This document shows positions 62,222-64,000 of a stretch of DNA of 64,000 bases, in pieces. Position numbers and translations under genes: made by a program. The notes beneath the pieces were generated by a model. The model made no database searches. It saw only the letters and a program-made list of their open reading frames with translations, and was not told the DNA's origin. The stretch covers positions 7,579,001 to 7,643,000 of the forward strand of contig NZ_CP025394.1 of the NCBI RefSeq assembly GCF_002943525.1. Direction: 5' to 3'. The stretch's first letter is position 1, and every line of letters starts with the position of its first letter. The stretch comes from Kitasatospora sp. MMS16-BH015 (GTDB lineage: Bacteria; Actinomycetota; Actinomycetes; Streptomycetales; Streptomycetaceae).

Positions 62222-63427
62222 TCAGCGCCTGCGGGTGGCCTCCAGCTGGAGCGCCCGCAGCGCCACCTCGATGGCGAACCGGCCTTCGGGGTCGCTGAGT
62301 TGGGCGCCGAAGGCGCGGTCGAGCAGGCGCATCCGGTAGCGGACGGTCTGCGGGTGCACGCCGAGCGCCTCGGCCATCTGCGCGGCCGTGCCGCGGGTGG
62401 TGAGCCAGGTGCGCAGGGTGTCGATCAGGCGGTGGCGCTGGGCCGGGGTGAGGTTGGCGAGCGGGCTGAGGTGGCGGGCGGCGAGCTGGCGGATCAGGCC
62501 CGGGTCGCCGAGCAGCCAGAGCGGGAGCAGGTGGTCCTCGCTGCGGGTGAGCGGGCGGTCGGCGATCACGCCGTTCTCGGCCAGCACCAGGGTGTGCCGG
62601 GCCCAGCGCAGCGAGTCGGCCGCCTCGTCCAGCGAGGTGGTCGGGCCGAGGGCGGCCCGGCAGCCGGCCAGCGCGTGCTCCAGGGCGGTGCGCCGCTCCT
62701 CGTCGAGCCGGCCGGGGATCAGCAGGTGCGGGTCGGGCTCGCCGAAGTCCACCAGCACGTCCCGGTCCAGGGCCGCGCGGGCGGGCAGCCCGGGGCTGCG
62801 TAACGCGACCATGGTCACCTCCTGCGGGAGCGGCCAACCGGCGTGCTCGGCAAGCTCGTTGAGTGCGCCCCGGGCGACGGTGGTGCCGCCGAGGATCCGG
62901 CGCAGCAGCCGGCGGCGGCGGTTGTCGGGCTCCTCGCCGAGCTCGGTCATCGCCTGCTGGTAGCCCTCGCGGGAGAGTTCGGCGATGTCGCCCATGTAGG
63001 CGAAGAGCGCGTCGGCGAAGGCGAGCATCACGGTGACCGAGAGGTTGTACCGCTTGCCGACGGTGCGCACCCGGCGCAGCGCCACCTGGCAGCCGATCCG
63101 GTAGGCGGCCTGGAGCATGTCCAGGCTGCGCCCCTCGTAGGCCTCGAACCGGCCGAAGCGGCGGCAGATCTCGTCGCGTAAGGAGGTGGTGGCGGCCGGG
63201 GCGGCGATCTGGTCGACGAAGGTGGCGATGTTCTGCTCGATGCCGACCCAGATGACCCGGGCGTTGGGCCCCTCCAGGAGCTCGCCGTACTCGGGGATGG
63301 CGGCCACGATCTCGGAGGCCATCTCCTTGAGCAGGCTCGGCAGTTCGGGCCGCATGACGGCGGCCAGCTCACGCGGGATCGGCCCCAGCGGCTCGGTGCG
63401 CTCCGGGGGTTGTCTCGCCACGGTCAT
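62222..63427 (-). CDS. PucR/CdaR-type transcriptional regulator
   Basis: A 401-aa regulator. The N-terminal ~150 residues are a helical sensor-like domain (PELPSLLKEMASEIVAAIPEYGELLEG..., ICRRFGRFEAYEGRSLDMLQAAYRIG). The middle is variable, and the C-terminus is the PucR HTH_30 motif (AAQMAEALGVHPQTVRYRMRLLDRAFG). It has no membrane segment. The start is ATG 63427. The gene is divergent from the secreted-protein gene at 63884, and the ~456-bp gap between them may contain its target. Confidence 0.9.
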   Translation of the reverse strand: MTVARQPPERTEPLGPIPRELAAVMRPELPSLLKEMASEIVAAIPEYGELLEGPNARVIWVGIEQNIATFVDQIAAPAATTSLRDEICRRFGRFEAYEGRSLDMLQAAYRIGCQVALRRVRTVGKRYNLSVTVMLAFADALFAYMGDIAELSREGYQQAMTELGEEPDNRRRRLLRRILGGTTVARGALNELAEHAGWPLPQEVTMVALRSPGLPARAALDRDVLVDFGEPDPHLLIPGRLDEERRTALEHALAGCRAALGPTTSLDEAADSLRWARHTLVLAENGVIADRPLTRSEDHLLPLWLLGDPGLIRQLAARHLSPLANLTPAQRHRLIDTLRTWLTTRGTAAQMAEALGVHPQTVRYRMRLLDRAFGAQLSDPEGRFAIEVALRALQLEATRRR

Positions 63428-63883
63428 GCTTTCGGCCCCCAGCTGGTCGCGTAGCGTACAAACTCTCTCGGCGGCATCGTGAAAGATAGACCACCGGGAG
63501 CGATCGGTGCACCCTCCGCGCACGGAAACTTCCGCCGGGTCAGGTCGGTGGCCCCCGAGGGCAGCCCTCCGGGTCCGAACGGCCGGGGGTGGGGCTGGCC
63601 GGTCCAGGTGGTCCGTGCGCGGTGGGGGTGCTCATTTCCTTATAAAGGCGAACTGCGTTCTGTTGCTTGGGAGATAAAAAAATACCCGCCGGTAAGTCGA
63701 TGTCGGGAATCTCGGACCGGAGTGTTGCGCCCTCAGTTACCCGTGCGTAACGTCCAGAACCATGACGGCGGCCGAGTCGTATCGGTGCAACGTCCCAGGT
63801 AGCGGGCCGTCGTCGGATTCCCGCGGTGCGTCACACCGTAATTCCGGTGAATCCGGCCCGCGAACTCCGAGAAAGGATCAGAC
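63428..63883. other. Intergenic region, locally AT-rich; no gene supported
   Basis: A 456-bp gap between divergent genes. It contains a locally AT-rich stretch at about 63630-63690 (CTTATAAAGG, then GATAAAAAAATACC) that is the likely promoter zone for the secreted-protein gene. A GAAAGGA ribosome-binding site at 63871-63877 serves that gene. Open frames crossing the gap have low-quality composition and are not supported. Confidence 0.5.
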
Positions 63884-64000
63884 GTGCGCAAGCTGACCAA
63901 GACCTCCATGGTTGCCGCCGCCGCGCTCACTGCGGCCCTCGGCATGACCGCTTCGGCCACGGCCGCCGGCACCTGGACCGCCACCCCCGGTGGGGCGTGG
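63884..64000 (+). CDS. Secreted protein of unknown function, 5' part (cut by window edge)
   Basis: The first 39 codons are present. They start at GTG 63884 (VRKLTKTSMVAAAALTAALG) and continue MTASATAAGTWTATPGGAW, giving a classical Sec signal peptide with cleavage after ASATAA or nearby. The mature product starts GTWTATPGGAW, and no family can be named from this. The ribosome-binding site GAAAGGA is 6 bases upstream. Confidence 0.75.
   Translation, partial: MRKLTKTSMVAAAALTAALGMTASATAAGTWTATPGGAW

Noticed and set aside
63479..63802. 107-codon plus-strand ORF before the secreted protein gene
   Set aside because: No ribosome-binding site, mixed composition across an AT-rich promoter region and no recognisable protein pattern.

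Overview
The window is high-GC DNA with actinobacterial gene style: ATGA/GTGA start-stop overlaps, GTG starts, strong third-position G/C bias, DUF574 methyltransferases, a GH15 trehalase/glucoamylase, a CobIJ fusion and a B12 riboswitch of actinobacterial form. I read it as a chromosomal segment of a Streptomycetaceae member (Streptomyces or Kitasatospora). No rRNA, tRNA, CRISPR array or insertion sequence was recognised.

Layout. (1) 1-5526: 5' part of egtA (ergothioneine), a MalY/PatB-like PLP enzyme, a monooxygenase-fold membrane protein, an AlkZ-like winged-helix protein and a GH15 enzyme. (2) 5656-8558: a DUF574 methyltransferase translationally coupled to a PAS-GGDEF-EAL cyclic-di-GMP protein. 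(3) 8784-23084: a tightly overlapping extracellular-polysaccharide operon (four GT2 enzymes, a Wzx-like flippase, a CE4 deacetylase, a large membrane protein, a membrane-fused GH16, an ATP-grasp ligase), then a convergent flavoprotein, a secreted GH16 and a third GH16-like protein. (4) 23102-30370: a DUF4157 (eCIS-core type) putative effector, a small secreted protein, ribA, a quinone oxidoreductase, two VOC proteins and lnt. (5) 30468-37248: an operon of AsnB-type amidotransferase, nucleotide-sugar dehydrogenase, MFS exporter, a glycosyltransferase-like/epimerase fusion and a small ORF, with a good HrdB-type promoter and a near-perfect DasR (dre) palindrome upstream. (6) 37558-45019: cobalamin genes cobN, cobG, cobH and cobIJ, with a B12 riboswitch before cobN. 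(7) 45257-49727: a compact RiPP cluster (39-aa Cys-rich precursor, radical SAM/SPASM enzyme, PqqD-like recognition protein, soluble S26-type peptidase, ABC transporter). (8) 49828-56292: a STAND-like ATPase with TPRs, a frameshifted ankyrin/HEAT gene, a SLATT-type 2TM protein, an epoxide-hydrolase-like enzyme, and an SDR/TetR pair with an operator-like palindrome. (9) 56346-60698: the rest of the corrin genes (cobK, cbiD, cobM, cobL). (10) 60946-64000: a WXG100 protein paired with a WXG-like/transglycosylase protein, a PucR-type regulator and the start of a secreted protein.

How they work together. Regions 6 and 9 form one aerobic-type corrin pathway split by about 12 kb that contains the RiPP cluster. 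The most likely undescribed systems are the RiPP cluster of region 7 and the AsnB/sugar-dehydrogenase glycoconjugate operon of region 5. The DUF4157 protein and the WXG100/transglycosylase pair look like secreted-effector genes separated from their secretion machines. The polysaccharide operon sits just downstream of a c-di-GMP enzyme, which suggests second-messenger control of the polymer, but this is inference.
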